Position numbers and translations under genes: made by a program. A DNA stretch of 64,000 bases. Source: Bacteroidales bacterium (GTDB lineage: Bacteria; Bacteroidota; Bacteroidia; Bacteroidales; BM520). The notes beneath the pieces were generated by a model, which was not told the origin of the DNA, ran no database searches, and worked only from the letters and a program-made list of their open reading frames with translations. The stretch lies in NCBI GenBank assembly GCA_016285515.1, contig JAEEQW010000003.1, positions 58,316 to 122,315 of the forward strand. The letters are read 5' to 3'. How positions within the stretch are numbered: position 1 is the stretch's first letter; every line of letters starts with the position of its first letter. Below, piece by piece: positions 49,781-58,850 of this stretch.

Positions 49781-50221
49781 TTATGTTTCATTTACAAATC
49801 TGATGACGCATTTCCCATAATCTATCACGGCTGAATATTGGTTTAATATGTCACTACCCATTATGCCGTCAATATGTGCTTTGTATTTCAAAACATCAAC
49901 AATGTCCGACAAGTCGGTTGCAAATGCATCTGCTTTTTTTATGTGAAGTCGGTTAAGGGTGATTTCGTCAATGGTTATGGGTTCACTTGTAATGTTGTTG
50001 GAACCTATGCCCTTCGTTTCGATTCTGATGTTGCTCCCGTTTTCATTCTTGCTGGATATCATGAGTTCCTTGCAGCTGTCGAGGTTGATGATGGTTCTTG
50101 AGGCTCCTGTATCAACGATGAGATTGGCTTTCTTGTGGTTGATTTTGCATTCCACGTAAATAATGAAACCTCCTTCATTGTCAAATTCAGTGATTTTGTA
50201 AAGTTTCAATGTGTGTTTCAT
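49781..50221 (-). CDS. Retropepsin-like aspartic protease, 146 aa
   Basis: A single-domain clan AA aspartic protease: the catalytic Asp is in LIVDTGASRTIINLD (D37-T-G-A-S) and the flap and second half follow (IDGIMGSDILNQYSAVIDY, which is the typical GxxGxDxLxxxxxxID ending). It has no signal peptide, so would act in the cytoplasm as a dimer. Substrate unknown. It starts two bases after the uvrA stop and is the last gene of the long minus-strand run. Confidence 0.85.
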   Translation of the reverse strand: MKHTLKLYKITEFDNEGGFIIYVECKINHKKANLIVDTGASRTIINLDSCKELMISSKNENGSNIRIETKGIGSNNITSEPITIDEITLNRLHIKKADAFATDLSDIVDVLKYKAHIDGIMGSDILNQYSAVIDYGKCVIRFVNET

Positions 50222-50223
50222 TG

Positions 50224-53031
50224 TCAGAGATATTGGGCTGTGTAGCCTTTGCCTTTCTTTTTAATCTGTTCCGGAGTGCCTGTAGCTATGATTTCACCGC
50301 CGTTGTCGCCACCGTCAGGTCCCATGTCGATTATGTAGTCGGCACATTTTATGACTTCCATGTTATGTTCTATGATGATGATGGTGTTGCCGCGGTTGGT
50401 TAGGCGGTTCAAAACTTCGAGAAGAATCTTAACGTCATCGGTGTGGAGACCGGTGGTCGGTTCATCGAGAATATACATTGTGCTTCCGGTGTCCTTTTTG
50501 CTGAGTTCTGCTGCCAGTTTGATTCGCTGTGCCTCGCCGCCGGACAGGGTGGTGGAGGACTGACCGAGCTTGAGATAGCCGAGGCCGACATCCTGCATGA
50601 CTTTGATCTTTCTTTGAATGGCCGGTATGCCATCAAAGAATTCAACTGCCTGATTGATGGTCATATTGAGGACATCGTAAATGGATTTGCCTTTGAAACG
50701 GACTTCGAGGGTGTCACGAGTAAAACGTTTTCCTTGACATTTCTCACATTTGATATAGACATTAGGCAGAAAGTTCATTTCGATAGTCCTTTCACCTGTG
50801 CCTTGACATTCTTCGCAACGGCCGCCTTTGGTGTTGAATGAAAAACGTCCGGGGGTATATCCTCTTATTTTTGACTGTGGAAGTTGGGCAAATATTTTTC
50901 TTATGTCAGAATATACGTTTGTATAAGTGGCTGGATTTGAGCGAGATGTACGACCGATGGGAGCTTGGTCGATTTCAATGACCTTGTCGATATTCTCCAG
51001 CCCTATTATGCTGTCGTATGGGAGACATTGGCGGTTTCCGTGATATATTTTGTTGTTGAGGATCGGATAGAGTGTCTGGTTGATTAGCGATGATTTTCCG
51101 CTGCCGGAGACACCGGTAACGCATATCATCGTGTTGAGAGGTATTTTGAGGGTGACATTCTTGAGATTGTTACCTTTCGCCCCTGTCAGAACAAGGAATT
51201 TGCCGTTTCCTGGACGACGGAATTCCGGAACTGGAATTTTGCTTTTGCCGCTCAGATATTTTCCTGTTATTGAATCGGATTTGATGATGTCGTCTTTTGT
51301 GCCTTGAGCAACAATATACCCTCCCAGACGTCCTGCACCAGGACCAATGTCAATAATGTTGTCGGCAGCAAGCATGGTGTCAGTGTCATGCTCCACTACA
51401 ATAATTGTATTGCCGAGGTCACGCAGTTTCTTCAAAGATTCAATGATTCTGTGATTGTCGCGTTGATGCAGGCCTATGCTTGGCTCATCAAGAACATATA
51501 TGACGCCAATCAGTTGTGAGCCTATCTGAGTGGCAAGTCTTATGCGTTGCGACTCACCGCCCGACAATGATTGTGCTGACCTGCTGAGAGAGAGATATCC
51601 CAAACCTACATCCAATATGAAGTCAAGACGTTTGTTGATTTCCGAGAAGATGTCTTTCGCTATTGTTTTTTTCTTGGCATCGATTGATTTGCTGATTTGT
51701 TCAATCCATACTTTGAAAGATGACAGTTCCATATCGGATACTTCAGCAATGTTTTTCCCTTCAATTTTAAACTGCAGAGAGTCGGGTTTCAGTCGGGCGC
51801 CATGACATTCAGGGCATGGTATTTCATTCATAAAAGACTGTGTCCATTTTTTAAATGACAGATAATCAGGCATTTTGTCCTGTTCTTCAATGAATGAGAC
51901 TATCCCTTCGAAATTGATATAGTAGTCGGATGTGACTCCGAGGAAACGGTTGTTGACTGAGAACTTTTCATTGGAGCCGAAGAGAATGGTGTTTATTGCA
52001 TCCTGTGACAGTTCTTTGACCGGGGTATCGATTGTGAAGTCGAATTTTTTGCCTATTATTTCAATCTGGTTGAAAACCCAGTTCTTCTTGTATTTGCCGA
52101 GAGGTGCAATGCCGCCGTTCCTTATGCTGAGTTCCTTGTCAGGGAAAAGTCTTTCTATGTCAACCTCGTTGATGGTACCGAGACCATTGCATTTTGTACA
52201 TGCCCCATACGGAGAGTTGAAAGAGAAAGAGTTAGGTTCAGGGTCGTTATAGGATATGCCGCTGGTAGGGCATACGAGTTTTTTACTGTATATTATGCTT
52301 TCTTCGGACTCCTCATCTGTGATTGACAGAGTGTCTTTGCCATAGGTGAAGGCGGTCTTCACCGCTTCCTTCAGGCGCGTTTGGTTTTTTTCATTTACTG
52401 TCAGCTTATCAACGACCAGGCTGATATCGTGAATCTTGTATCTGTCGGTCTGCATTCCGTAGGTGAGATCACGTATTTCACCGTCAACATAGACTTTCAG
52501 AAATCCTTGTTTGCGTACTGATTCGAAGAGTTCTCTATAGTGGCCTTTTTTGCCTGAAACTATAGGTGCGAGAATGAATATGGTTTTTTGGCCGTATCTG
52601 TTGTTGATGAGGTCGAGTATTTGGGATTCAGTGAATTTGACCATCTTTTCTCCAGTGATAGGAGAGTAGGCGTCTGAAATCCGGGCAAACAACAGTCGCA
52701 GCAGGTCATATATTTCGGTGATTGTACCGACGGTTGACCTTGGATTTTTATTGGTGGTTTTTTGTTGGATAGCGATTACAGGGCTGAGGCCGGTAATGGA
52801 ATCCACGTCAGGTCTTTCGAGGTTTCCGATGAACTGGCGGGAGTAGCGGGACATAGTTTCCATGTATCTTCTCTGACCTTCAGCGTAAATGGTGTCGAAG
52901 GCAAGGGATGATTTGCCGCTGCCGCTCAGTCCGGTTATTACCGTGAGTTTTTTCTGGGGGATGGAGATGTCAATATTTTTCAGGTTGTTGACTCTTGCCC
53001 CAGAAATGACTATACTGTTTTTATTATCCAA
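50224..53031 (-). CDS. uvrA: Excinuclease ABC subunit A
   Basis: The damage-sensing ATPase of nucleotide excision repair. The 935-residue protein has two ABC modules: Walker A GLSGSGKSSLAFDT and GVSGSGKSSLINQT, signatures SLSGGESQRI and TLSGGEAQRI, Walker B VLDEPSIGLH and ILDEPTTGLH, plus zinc modules (CPECHGARL; CEECQGTG ... CEKCQGKRF). The first zinc module reads CPTSG where many UvrA proteins have CPxC, a variant I also associate with other Bacteroidota. Located between rfbC and the retropepsin gene. Confidence 0.97.
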   Translation of the reverse strand: MDNKNSIVISGARVNNLKNIDISIPQKKLTVITGLSGSGKSSLAFDTIYAEGQRRYMETMSRYSRQFIGNLERPDVDSITGLSPVIAIQQKTTNKNPRSTVGTITEIYDLLRLLFARISDAYSPITGEKMVKFTESQILDLINNRYGQKTIFILAPIVSGKKGHYRELFESVRKQGFLKVYVDGEIRDLTYGMQTDRYKIHDISLVVDKLTVNEKNQTRLKEAVKTAFTYGKDTLSITDEESEESIIYSKKLVCPTSGISYNDPEPNSFSFNSPYGACTKCNGLGTINEVDIERLFPDKELSIRNGGIAPLGKYKKNWVFNQIEIIGKKFDFTIDTPVKELSQDAINTILFGSNEKFSVNNRFLGVTSDYYINFEGIVSFIEEQDKMPDYLSFKKWTQSFMNEIPCPECHGARLKPDSLQFKIEGKNIAEVSDMELSSFKVWIEQISKSIDAKKKTIAKDIFSEINKRLDFILDVGLGYLSLSRSAQSLSGGESQRIRLATQIGSQLIGVIYVLDEPSIGLHQRDNHRIIESLKKLRDLGNTIIVVEHDTDTMLAADNIIDIGPGAGRLGGYIVAQGTKDDIIKSDSITGKYLSGKSKIPVPEFRRPGNGKFLVLTGAKGNNLKNVTLKIPLNTMICVTGVSGSGKSSLINQTLYPILNNKIYHGNRQCLPYDSIIGLENIDKVIEIDQAPIGRTSRSNPATYTNVYSDIRKIFAQLPQSKIRGYTPGRFSFNTKGGRCEECQGTGERTIEMNFLPNVYIKCEKCQGKRFTRDTLEVRFKGKSIYDVLNMTINQAVEFFDGIPAIQRKIKVMQDVGLGYLKLGQSSTTLSGGEAQRIKLAAELSKKDTGSTMYILDEPTTGLHTDDVKILLEVLNRLTNRGNTIIIIEHNMEVIKCADYIIDMGPDGGDNGGEIIATGTPEQIKKKGKGYTAQYL

Positions 53032-53047
53032 GAATAATATTTTTTGG

Positions 53048-53596
53048 TTAGAGTATAAAATTTGATCTGAATGACTTGAAACTCTTCGAGCGAGAGTCTT
53101 TCTCGGAGATAATAGGTGGAATGTCGAACCATGATATAGCTATGTCAGGATCGTTCCATGCTATTGCATTTTCGGTTTCAGGGTGATATACATCCGTACA
53201 TTTGTACTGAAATACCGTGTTATCCTCCAGGCATTGGAATCCGTGGGCAAAGCCTTGCGGAATCCAGAACATGAGTTTGTCAACGGAATCGAGTTTTATG
53301 CCATACCATTTGCCGTATGTCGGGGAGTTCTTGCGGATATCTACAGCCACATCAAATACTGCACCGCTGACGACTCGGATAAGTTTCCCCTGACTGTGAG
53401 GCGGTTCCTGAAAATGAAGTCCACGTATTGTCCCCCGTTGTGAACAGGATTCATTGTCCTGAACGAATTTGGCATTCAGTCCTGCTTCATGGAACCGCAG
53501 CTCATTATAGGATTCGAAGAAATACCCTCTGGAATCGCAGAATATCTTTGGCTTTATTACCAAAAGTCCTTCAATATCTGGTTTTATGATGTCCAT
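53048..53596 (-). CDS. rfbC: dTDP-4-dehydrorhamnose 3,5-epimerase
   Basis: Third step of dTDP-L-rhamnose synthesis for envelope polysaccharide. The 182-residue cupin has KIFCDSRGYFFESYN, QDNESCSQRGTIRGLHFQ (catalytic His in RGLHFQ), KLIRVVSGAVFDVAVDIR and FWIPQGFAHGFQ, with the Tyr in FQYKCTDVYHPE. rfbA, rfbB and rfbD are not in the window, so the pathway genes are split. It sits between lpdA and uvrA with gaps of 15-16 bases. Confidence 0.94.
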   Translation of the reverse strand: MDIIKPDIEGLLVIKPKIFCDSRGYFFESYNELRFHEAGLNAKFVQDNESCSQRGTIRGLHFQEPPHSQGKLIRVVSGAVFDVAVDIRKNSPTYGKWYGIKLDSVDKLMFWIPQGFAHGFQCLEDNTVFQYKCTDVYHPETENAIAWNDPDIAISWFDIPPIISEKDSRSKSFKSFRSNFIL

Positions 53597-53611
53597 TTAT
53601 GATTATTCGGT

Positions 53612-54997
53612 TTACAGATGGATACATTCATTGTTGGCAGCTTCAGCAGCTTCCATGATGGCTTCCGACATGGTAGGATGAGGGTGTATGGTCTTCATAA
53701 GGTCGTGGCTTTTCGCATGAAGTTTTCGTGCAGTGGCCAGGTCAGCGATCATTTCAGTGACATTTTCACCGAGTAAATGAGCACCTATGAGTTCATCGGT
53801 ATCATTATTGAAAATAAGTTTGACCATGCCTTCTCTGTGTCCTGATGCCGTGGCTTTGCCTGATGCCGTATATGGGAATCTTCCTATCTTTATATTGATT
53901 CCTTGCGCGAGAGCCTTTTCTTCACTCAAACCTACTGAAGCCACTTCCGGAGAACAGTAAGTGCATGATGGAACATTGCCGTAGTCGATAGGTTCAGGTT
54001 TGAGACCTGCTATCTTTTCAACGCAGCAGATGGCTTCGGCAGAAGCGACATGAGCAAGCGCCTGTCCTGGAACAATGTCACCGATAGCATATACATCATC
54101 GGCTGAAGTCTTGTAATACTGGTCAACTATAATTTTGCCTTTTTCCGTCTTTATGCCGAGTTCTTCAATGCCGAGGTTTTCAAGATTTGCCGTTACGCCT
54201 GCAGCCATGAAAACGATGTCGCTCTCAACTGTCACATCACCTTTTGGAGTCTTTATTGAAACTATGCATTTGTCACCGCTTGTATCAACGTTTGTAACTG
54301 AAGATGAAGTCATCACATTCATTTTCATCTTTTTGAGCTCGCGAGTCAGAAGTTTTGTGATTTCCTTGTCTTCCAAAGGAAGAATATCAGGCATAAATTC
54401 CACAAGGGTGACTTTTGTGCCTATTGTCTGATAGAAATATGCAAATTCAGTGCCTATTGCTCCGGAACCGATAATCAGCATGCTTTCCGGCTGTTTGGGT
54501 AATGTCATGGCCTCACGATAGCCTATAATTTTTACTCCATCGCGTTTTATGTTTGGCAGGTCGCGGGAACGTGTGCCAGTGGCAAGGATTATTTTTTCGG
54601 CTTCAACAATGCTTTTCTCTCCTTCGGAATTTGTCACTTCAATGGAATGATTGCTGACAAGTTTTCCGTAACCGTTGACTACATCGATTTTGTTTTTCTT
54701 GAGCAGAAACTGGATACCTTTGCTCATTGTGGCGGCGACGTTTCTGCTTCTTGCTATAATTGCATTGAAGTCTGGTTCAGCCGATGCTATTTTGATACCG
54801 TAATGTTCGGCGTCTATAGCATATCTGTATGCGGTTGCACTTTTAATGAGAGCCTTTGCAGGGATGCATCCCCAGTTAAGGCATGTTCCGCCTAATTCGG
54901 CTTTTTCTATGATGGCAACACTCATTCCGAGTTGACTTGCCCTGATTGCGGCAACGTATCCACCGGGACCGCTGCCTATTACTGCTAAGTTGTACAT
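53612..54997 (-). CDS. lpdA: Dihydrolipoyl dehydrogenase
   Basis: Reoxidises dihydrolipoamide in 2-oxoacid dehydrogenase or glycine cleavage complexes. The 461-residue flavoprotein has the FAD motif GSGPGGYVAAIRA, the redox disulfide in GGTCLNWGCIPAK, the NAD motif IGSGAIGTEFA, YAIGDIVPG and the active-site His-Glu in HPHPTMSEAIMEAA. No E1 or E2 genes are near. Part of the minus-strand run with the barrel protein upstream (17-base gap). Confidence 0.96.
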   Translation of the reverse strand: MYNLAVIGSGPGGYVAAIRASQLGMSVAIIEKAELGGTCLNWGCIPAKALIKSATAYRYAIDAEHYGIKIASAEPDFNAIIARSRNVAATMSKGIQFLLKKNKIDVVNGYGKLVSNHSIEVTNSEGEKSIVEAEKIILATGTRSRDLPNIKRDGVKIIGYREAMTLPKQPESMLIIGSGAIGTEFAYFYQTIGTKVTLVEFMPDILPLEDKEITKLLTRELKKMKMNVMTSSSVTNVDTSGDKCIVSIKTPKGDVTVESDIVFMAAGVTANLENLGIEELGIKTEKGKIIVDQYYKTSADDVYAIGDIVPGQALAHVASAEAICCVEKIAGLKPEPIDYGNVPSCTYCSPEVASVGLSEEKALAQGINIKIGRFPYTASGKATASGHREGMVKLIFNNDTDELIGAHLLGENVTEMIADLATARKLHAKSHDLMKTIHPHPTMSEAIMEAAEAANNECIHL

Positions 54998-55014
54998 AAA
55001 AGTTTTATATATGA

Positions 55015-55716
55015 TTAAAAATTATAATATGCACCAAGCGATACATCTCCGTTGAACGAAAAAGAGTATGAACCGAAAGTAACGTATGGACGCAGGTTAA
55101 CAATGCTGATGCCTAACCCTGTAAAGGACATAGGAACGAGAAGACGTCCCTGTAGCTTGATGCCGAAAGAAGCCGTTATGTCATATTTGAGTCCTGCACC
55201 GATTGCTGCTGCAAAACTCCATGTTTTACTTGTATTAGGTTCCTCTACTAAAGGATTGTACCCTGATTGTTGTTTAAGGGTAAGATAAGATGCACCTACG
55301 CCTACAGAATAAAATGGTCGTATTGAGTAGAATTCAGCAATTTGTTCGGAATAACCAAGAAGGAAATAATGAACATGACAGCTGTAAATATTTGATTTGT
55401 CATCCCAAGAATAGATTGCTGTAGGATTTGCGCCTGTATAAGAAAGCTCTATTTCTTTGTTGGGGGTGTATTTAAAGCCAAATCCTACCGTATAGTCGAA
55501 TGATGGGTTGAATTTCATTACGCTGTAAATGTCCGACATTTTGGAACTGAAATAACAGCCTCCATCGAAAAAAGCATATACTTTACCCTTGTCAGTATTG
55601 CGGTACCGGTTTGAATCCGAATATTTTTGATTGATGGTTGAATTGGAATCTGTGTTTTGTGCGAATGCAAGCGTACTTAGAACTATAAGTGCTAATGTCG
55701 AAAATAAATGTCTCAT
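55015..55716 (-). CDS. Outer membrane beta-barrel protein, 233 aa
   Basis: Signal MRHLFSTLALIVLSTLAFAQ, a ~25-residue Ser/Asn/Thr-rich stretch, then alternating amphipathic strands (DYTVGFGFKYTPNKEIELSY, FYSIRPFYSVGVGASYLTL, AAAIGAGLKYDITASFGIKL, YVTFGSYSFSF) ending in an aromatic residue (GAYYNF), the usual signature of an outer membrane barrel of about eight strands. No function can be assigned. It lies between dapA and lpdA. Confidence 0.75.
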   Translation of the reverse strand: MRHLFSTLALIVLSTLAFAQNTDSNSTINQKYSDSNRYRNTDKGKVYAFFDGGCYFSSKMSDIYSVMKFNPSFDYTVGFGFKYTPNKEIELSYTGANPTAIYSWDDKSNIYSCHVHYFLLGYSEQIAEFYSIRPFYSVGVGASYLTLKQQSGYNPLVEEPNTSKTWSFAAAIGAGLKYDITASFGIKLQGRLLVPMSFTGLGISIVNLRPYVTFGSYSFSFNGDVSLGAYYNF

Positions 55717-55731
55717 GATACAGGAAGAATG

Positions 55732-56637
55732 CTATTTTGTAAAGATGTGGCATGCCATCTCTTTACATGAATCCTTTATTTCATTATATAATTTTTCACT
55801 TACGGGTAATAGAGGTGGTCTCAACACGTTCTCACAAAGTCCGAGTATGTTCATGGCAGCTTTGATGCCTGAAGGATTTCCTTCCCTGAACATCAGAAAT
55901 GTGAAGTCGAGCAATTGATAGTGAATCTTTTCTGCTTCCGTGAAATTTCCATTTGCAGCATAGTGAATCATTTTGCTGAATAATTCAGGAAATGCGTTGG
56001 CAACAACGGAAATGCTTCCTTCCACGCCGACTGACATGAGTGGGACGTTAAGGGCGTCTTCACCTGACAGAACTGTAAAACCATCAGGTTTGTCTTTGAT
56101 GATTTTCATAACCTGTTCCATATTGCCTGAAGCCTCTTTTATTGCAACTATGTTGCCAATGTTGTTGGCAAGGCGGAGGCAGGTCTCAGGAAGGATATTG
56201 CTGACGGTTCGTCCGGGCACATTGTAAATGATGAGCGGGAGGTCGGTCGATTCTGCTACAGCTTTGAAATGCCGGTATATGCCTTCCTGGCTTGGTTTGT
56301 TGTAATATGGTGATGCTGAGAGAATCCCGTCGATTTTTAATTTTGAGATTTCTCGGACTCTCTCAGTGACATCAGTTGTGGAGTTACCGCTACATCCTAT
56401 AATCAGCGGCACTCTATTATTGATTATTGCAGATGCAAAGTTTATCATCTGTTCCTGATCATTTTTTTTGATGGTCGAGGCCTCGCCGGTAGAGCCGAGA
56501 AGAACGATGAAGTCAATATTGCCGGCAATAAGATGTTCTATGGTCTTTTCAAGCGCTTCATAGTCTATTGACAAGTCGTTGTGAAAAGGGGAGACAATGG
56601 CTGCTCCCGCACCTTTGAATGTTTGTTTTCTGTCCAT
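55732..56637 (-). CDS. dapA: 4-hydroxy-tetrahydrodipicolinate synthase
   Basis: Condenses pyruvate with aspartate semialdehyde in lysine and diaminopimelate synthesis. The 301-residue TIM-barrel has GAGAAIVSPF, LLGSTGEASTI, SASPYYNKPSQEG, the Tyr of IIYNVPGRT and the Schiff-base Lys in VAIKEASGN. I chose ATG 56637 (MDRKQTF); five residues further upstream would run through the -7 box. First gene of the run down to the retropepsin gene at 49781, with all gaps under 20 bases. Confidence 0.95.
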   Translation of the reverse strand: MDRKQTFKGAGAAIVSPFHNDLSIDYEALEKTIEHLIAGNIDFIVLLGSTGEASTIKKNDQEQMINFASAIINNRVPLIIGCSGNSTTDVTERVREISKLKIDGILSASPYYNKPSQEGIYRHFKAVAESTDLPLIIYNVPGRTVSNILPETCLRLANNIGNIVAIKEASGNMEQVMKIIKDKPDGFTVLSGEDALNVPLMSVGVEGSISVVANAFPELFSKMIHYAANGNFTEAEKIHYQLLDFTFLMFREGNPSGIKAAMNILGLCENVLRPPLLPVSEKLYNEIKDSCKEMACHIFTK

Positions 56638-56641
56638 GCTG

Positions 56642-56649
56642 CAAAGATA
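56642..56649 (-). promoter_or_regulatory. dapA operon -7 promoter box
   Basis: TATCTTTG on the minus strand, four bases before the dapA ATG, predicting an mRNA with almost no leader. Confidence 0.55.
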
Positions 56650-56663
56650 CATTTTTTTTTGTT

Positions 56664-56671
56664 TATTTTTG
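56664..56671 (+). promoter_or_regulatory. MATE gene -7 promoter box
   Basis: TATTTTTG, 16 bases before ATG 56688; divergent from the dapA box 14 bases away. Confidence 0.55.
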
Positions 56672-56687
56672 CGAAAAATTATGAGTA

Positions 56688-58031
56688 ATGGAGGGCACTG
56701 TAAATCTGACCAAGGGGAGCATTGGCGGACAATTGTTTAGATTGTCTCTGCCTGTCATTGCCTCATATTTTATGCAGATGTTCTATAGCCTTACCGATAT
56801 CGCGTGGCTCGGTCATTACAGTAATGAGGCTGTCGCGGCGGTAGGTACGTGCGGTATCATTACCTGGATTGTCGAATCGCTTTCCATGTTGACCAATACC
56901 GGTGCCGAAGTTACAGTCGGACAGTCGGTAGGGGTGTCCAATAGTGATGATGCAAAGAAGTATATTGCTAATAATGTGACTATTGCAACAGTCATTTCTC
57001 TCTTCTGTACTGTAATGGTTTTTGTCCTGTCAAAACAGATAGTGAATCTGTTTCTTCTTGAAGCGGATATAGCATCATTGTCGAACAGTTTCCTGCGGAT
57101 TGTGTCGTTGGCATTTCCTTTTTATTTTATATCCACTGCATTTGTCGGAAGTTTCAACGGCGCCGGAAACACTCGCGTTCCCATGTGTATTTTCGGTGGC
57201 GGGTTCGTATTGAATATGCTGTTGGATCCATTGTTTATCTATGGATTCAATATGGGTTCGGACGGTGCGGCAGTAGCCACATTGCTGTCAAAGGTTATAG
57301 TGTGTCTGACTTTTATTTATGTTGTGAAAATCAGAAAGGTACTATTCAACGGACTGAAAATATTCACAAGAATTGACAGAAAAAAAGCCGGAATTATCTT
57401 CAGAATCGGCACTTCTGTGGCTTTGTTGAATGCCGTATATGCCTTTATAAACATGCTTCTTGGAAGAATTGCCTCTGCGAATGGCGGTTACATTGCCCTG
57501 TTGTCGTTTACCACTGGCAGTAAACTTGAATCACTTACATGGTACACTGCCTTGGGACTGTCGGCGGCGTTATGTGCGTTTGTGGCACAGAATTATGCTG
57601 CTGGTGAGTATAAGAGGATGGCGAGTGCTTACAAAAGGTCAATTTTGTTTACTATAGTCGTCGGACTGGTTGGCACTATCGGTTTTGTTTTCTTTGGCAG
57701 AGAACTTTTCTCATTGTTTGTGCCTGACAGAGAGGCATATATGTCCGGTGCGGATTATTTGAGGATTTCAGGATATTCTCAAATACTTATGATGGTTGAG
57801 ATAACTTCCCAAGGAGTGTTCTACGGATTTGGGAGAACGTTGCCTCCGGCTATTATCAGTGTAACTTTCAATGTCTTGCGCATTCCGCTTGCACTTTATT
57901 TGGCATCCACATCACTAGGCGTGCTGGGCATCTGGTGGGCCATAGCAGTAACAAGTATTGTCAAAGGACTTGTCTTGCTTGTCTGGACGATTGTTATTTT
58001 AAGTAAGAAGGCAAACAGGAACGAACGTTAG
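56688..58031 (+). CDS. MATE-family multidrug/cation exporter
   Basis: A 447-residue inner membrane antiporter with about twelve membrane helices in two halves. Typical segments: GSIGGQLFRLSLPVIASYFM, LTDIAWLGHYSNEAVAAVGT, GAEVTVGQSVGVSN, FVGSFNGAGNTRVPM, MLLDPLFIYGFNMGSDGAAVAT and LGLSAALCAFVAQNYAAGEY. Exports drugs or metabolites using Na+ or H+ gradients; specificity unknown. Its last 33 bases overlap the convergent thioesterase gene. Another ATG at 56681 is out of frame. Confidence 0.93.
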   Translation: MEGTVNLTKGSIGGQLFRLSLPVIASYFMQMFYSLTDIAWLGHYSNEAVAAVGTCGIITWIVESLSMLTNTGAEVTVGQSVGVSNSDDAKKYIANNVTIATVISLFCTVMVFVLSKQIVNLFLLEADIASLSNSFLRIVSLAFPFYFISTAFVGSFNGAGNTRVPMCIFGGGFVLNMLLDPLFIYGFNMGSDGAAVATLLSKVIVCLTFIYVVKIRKVLFNGLKIFTRIDRKKAGIIFRIGTSVALLNAVYAFINMLLGRIASANGGYIALLSFTTGSKLESLTWYTALGLSAALCAFVAQNYAAGEYKRMASAYKRSILFTIVVGLVGTIGFVFFGRELFSLFVPDREAYMSGADYLRISGYSQILMMVEITSQGVFYGFGRTLPPAIISVTFNVLRIPLALYLASTSLGVLGIWWAIAVTSIVKGLVLLVWTIVILSKKANRNER

Positions 58032-58748
58032 CTTACAGCGATTTGCTGAAATGCCTTCCTGGTTGTGAATGTCGAAGATATAAACATTATCCTCAATTTT
58101 TTCATAATAAATTGTGACGGTTTCACCATAGAGTATTTCGTGGATATAGTTGATTTCTATATCTGTGATTTTGTTTTCCTTGTATAAGTCAATCGGGATG
58201 CAGTCGAGTATCCATGCAATATAACGGAAACTGTTGACATGCATGTTGACATCAAGGTCGTTGATGGAGACAGTATGCTGGCCGATTAGCGTCTCATTCT
58301 GTAGCGGTTTCACTTTGCCTGGGGCACATGTGTCCAAAATGTCAGGATTTATGAAACCTCCGTAATTGGGAATTTTGTCTAGCATGTTTACGGTTTGTCG
58401 CAGATTGAAGTCTATCAGCGTGAATATTATGGCTGCTTCCATAATTCTGTTGCCGTTGTCGTCCGTCATAACACAGTCACGCTGTGTGGTGAATTTCGAC
58501 CAATTTTCAATCCATGTTTCAGCAGTGACGTTCTCGGATTCTTCAGGATAGCGCAATATTCTGAGCCTCATTCGCATAGCCACCCATGCATAGTTGTGAC
58601 TTAATACGGCATCAATGCCAAATCCTTTTTTGTTTGCGTCAATTCCGGCAACATCCAAAACCATGTTCCCTAATGATAAAAGTGAAGCCTTTGAGGTGAA
58701 ATCCAAATTTTGTGAATATATTGCAAATGTTTGTTTCGTCTTTTCCAT
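57999..58748 (-). CDS. Acyl-ACP thioesterase
   Basis: Hydrolyses acyl-ACP to release fatty acids; related to plant FatA/FatB. The 249-residue double hot-dog protein has VLSHNYAWVAMRMRLRIL, TAETWIENWSKFTTQRDC and the second-domain motif INDLDVNMHVNSFRYIAWIL with the catalytic Asn-His (NxH). Single-domain length and motif are right for the bacterial type. Convergent with and overlapping MATE by 33 bases; its own -7 box lies 19 bases upstream. Confidence 0.9.
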   Translation of the reverse strand: MEKTKQTFAIYSQNLDFTSKASLLSLGNMVLDVAGIDANKKGFGIDAVLSHNYAWVAMRMRLRILRYPEESENVTAETWIENWSKFTTQRDCVMTDDNGNRIMEAAIIFTLIDFNLRQTVNMLDKIPNYGGFINPDILDTCAPGKVKPLQNETLIGQHTVSINDLDVNMHVNSFRYIAWILDCIPIDLYKENKITDIEINYIHEILYGETVTIYYEKIEDNVYIFDIHNQEGISANRCKLTFVPVCLLT

Positions 58749-58767
58749 CAGGGTCTGTTTTGGTTTG

Positions 58768-58775
58768 CAAAAATA
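58768..58775 (-). promoter_or_regulatory. Thioesterase -7 promoter box
   Basis: TATTTTTG on the minus strand, 19 bases before the start codon. Confidence 0.55.
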
Positions 58776-58809
58776 ACAGGAAAAACAAATCCATCTGAAA
58801 TATTATTTA

Positions 58810-58817
58810 TATTTTTG
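58810..58817 (+). promoter_or_regulatory. Alpha-oxoamine synthase -7 box
   Basis: TATTTTTG, 33 bases before ATG 58851. Confidence 0.55.
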
Positions 58818-58850
58818 CAAAGCAGAAAATAATTTTAAAATAAAGTTAAT

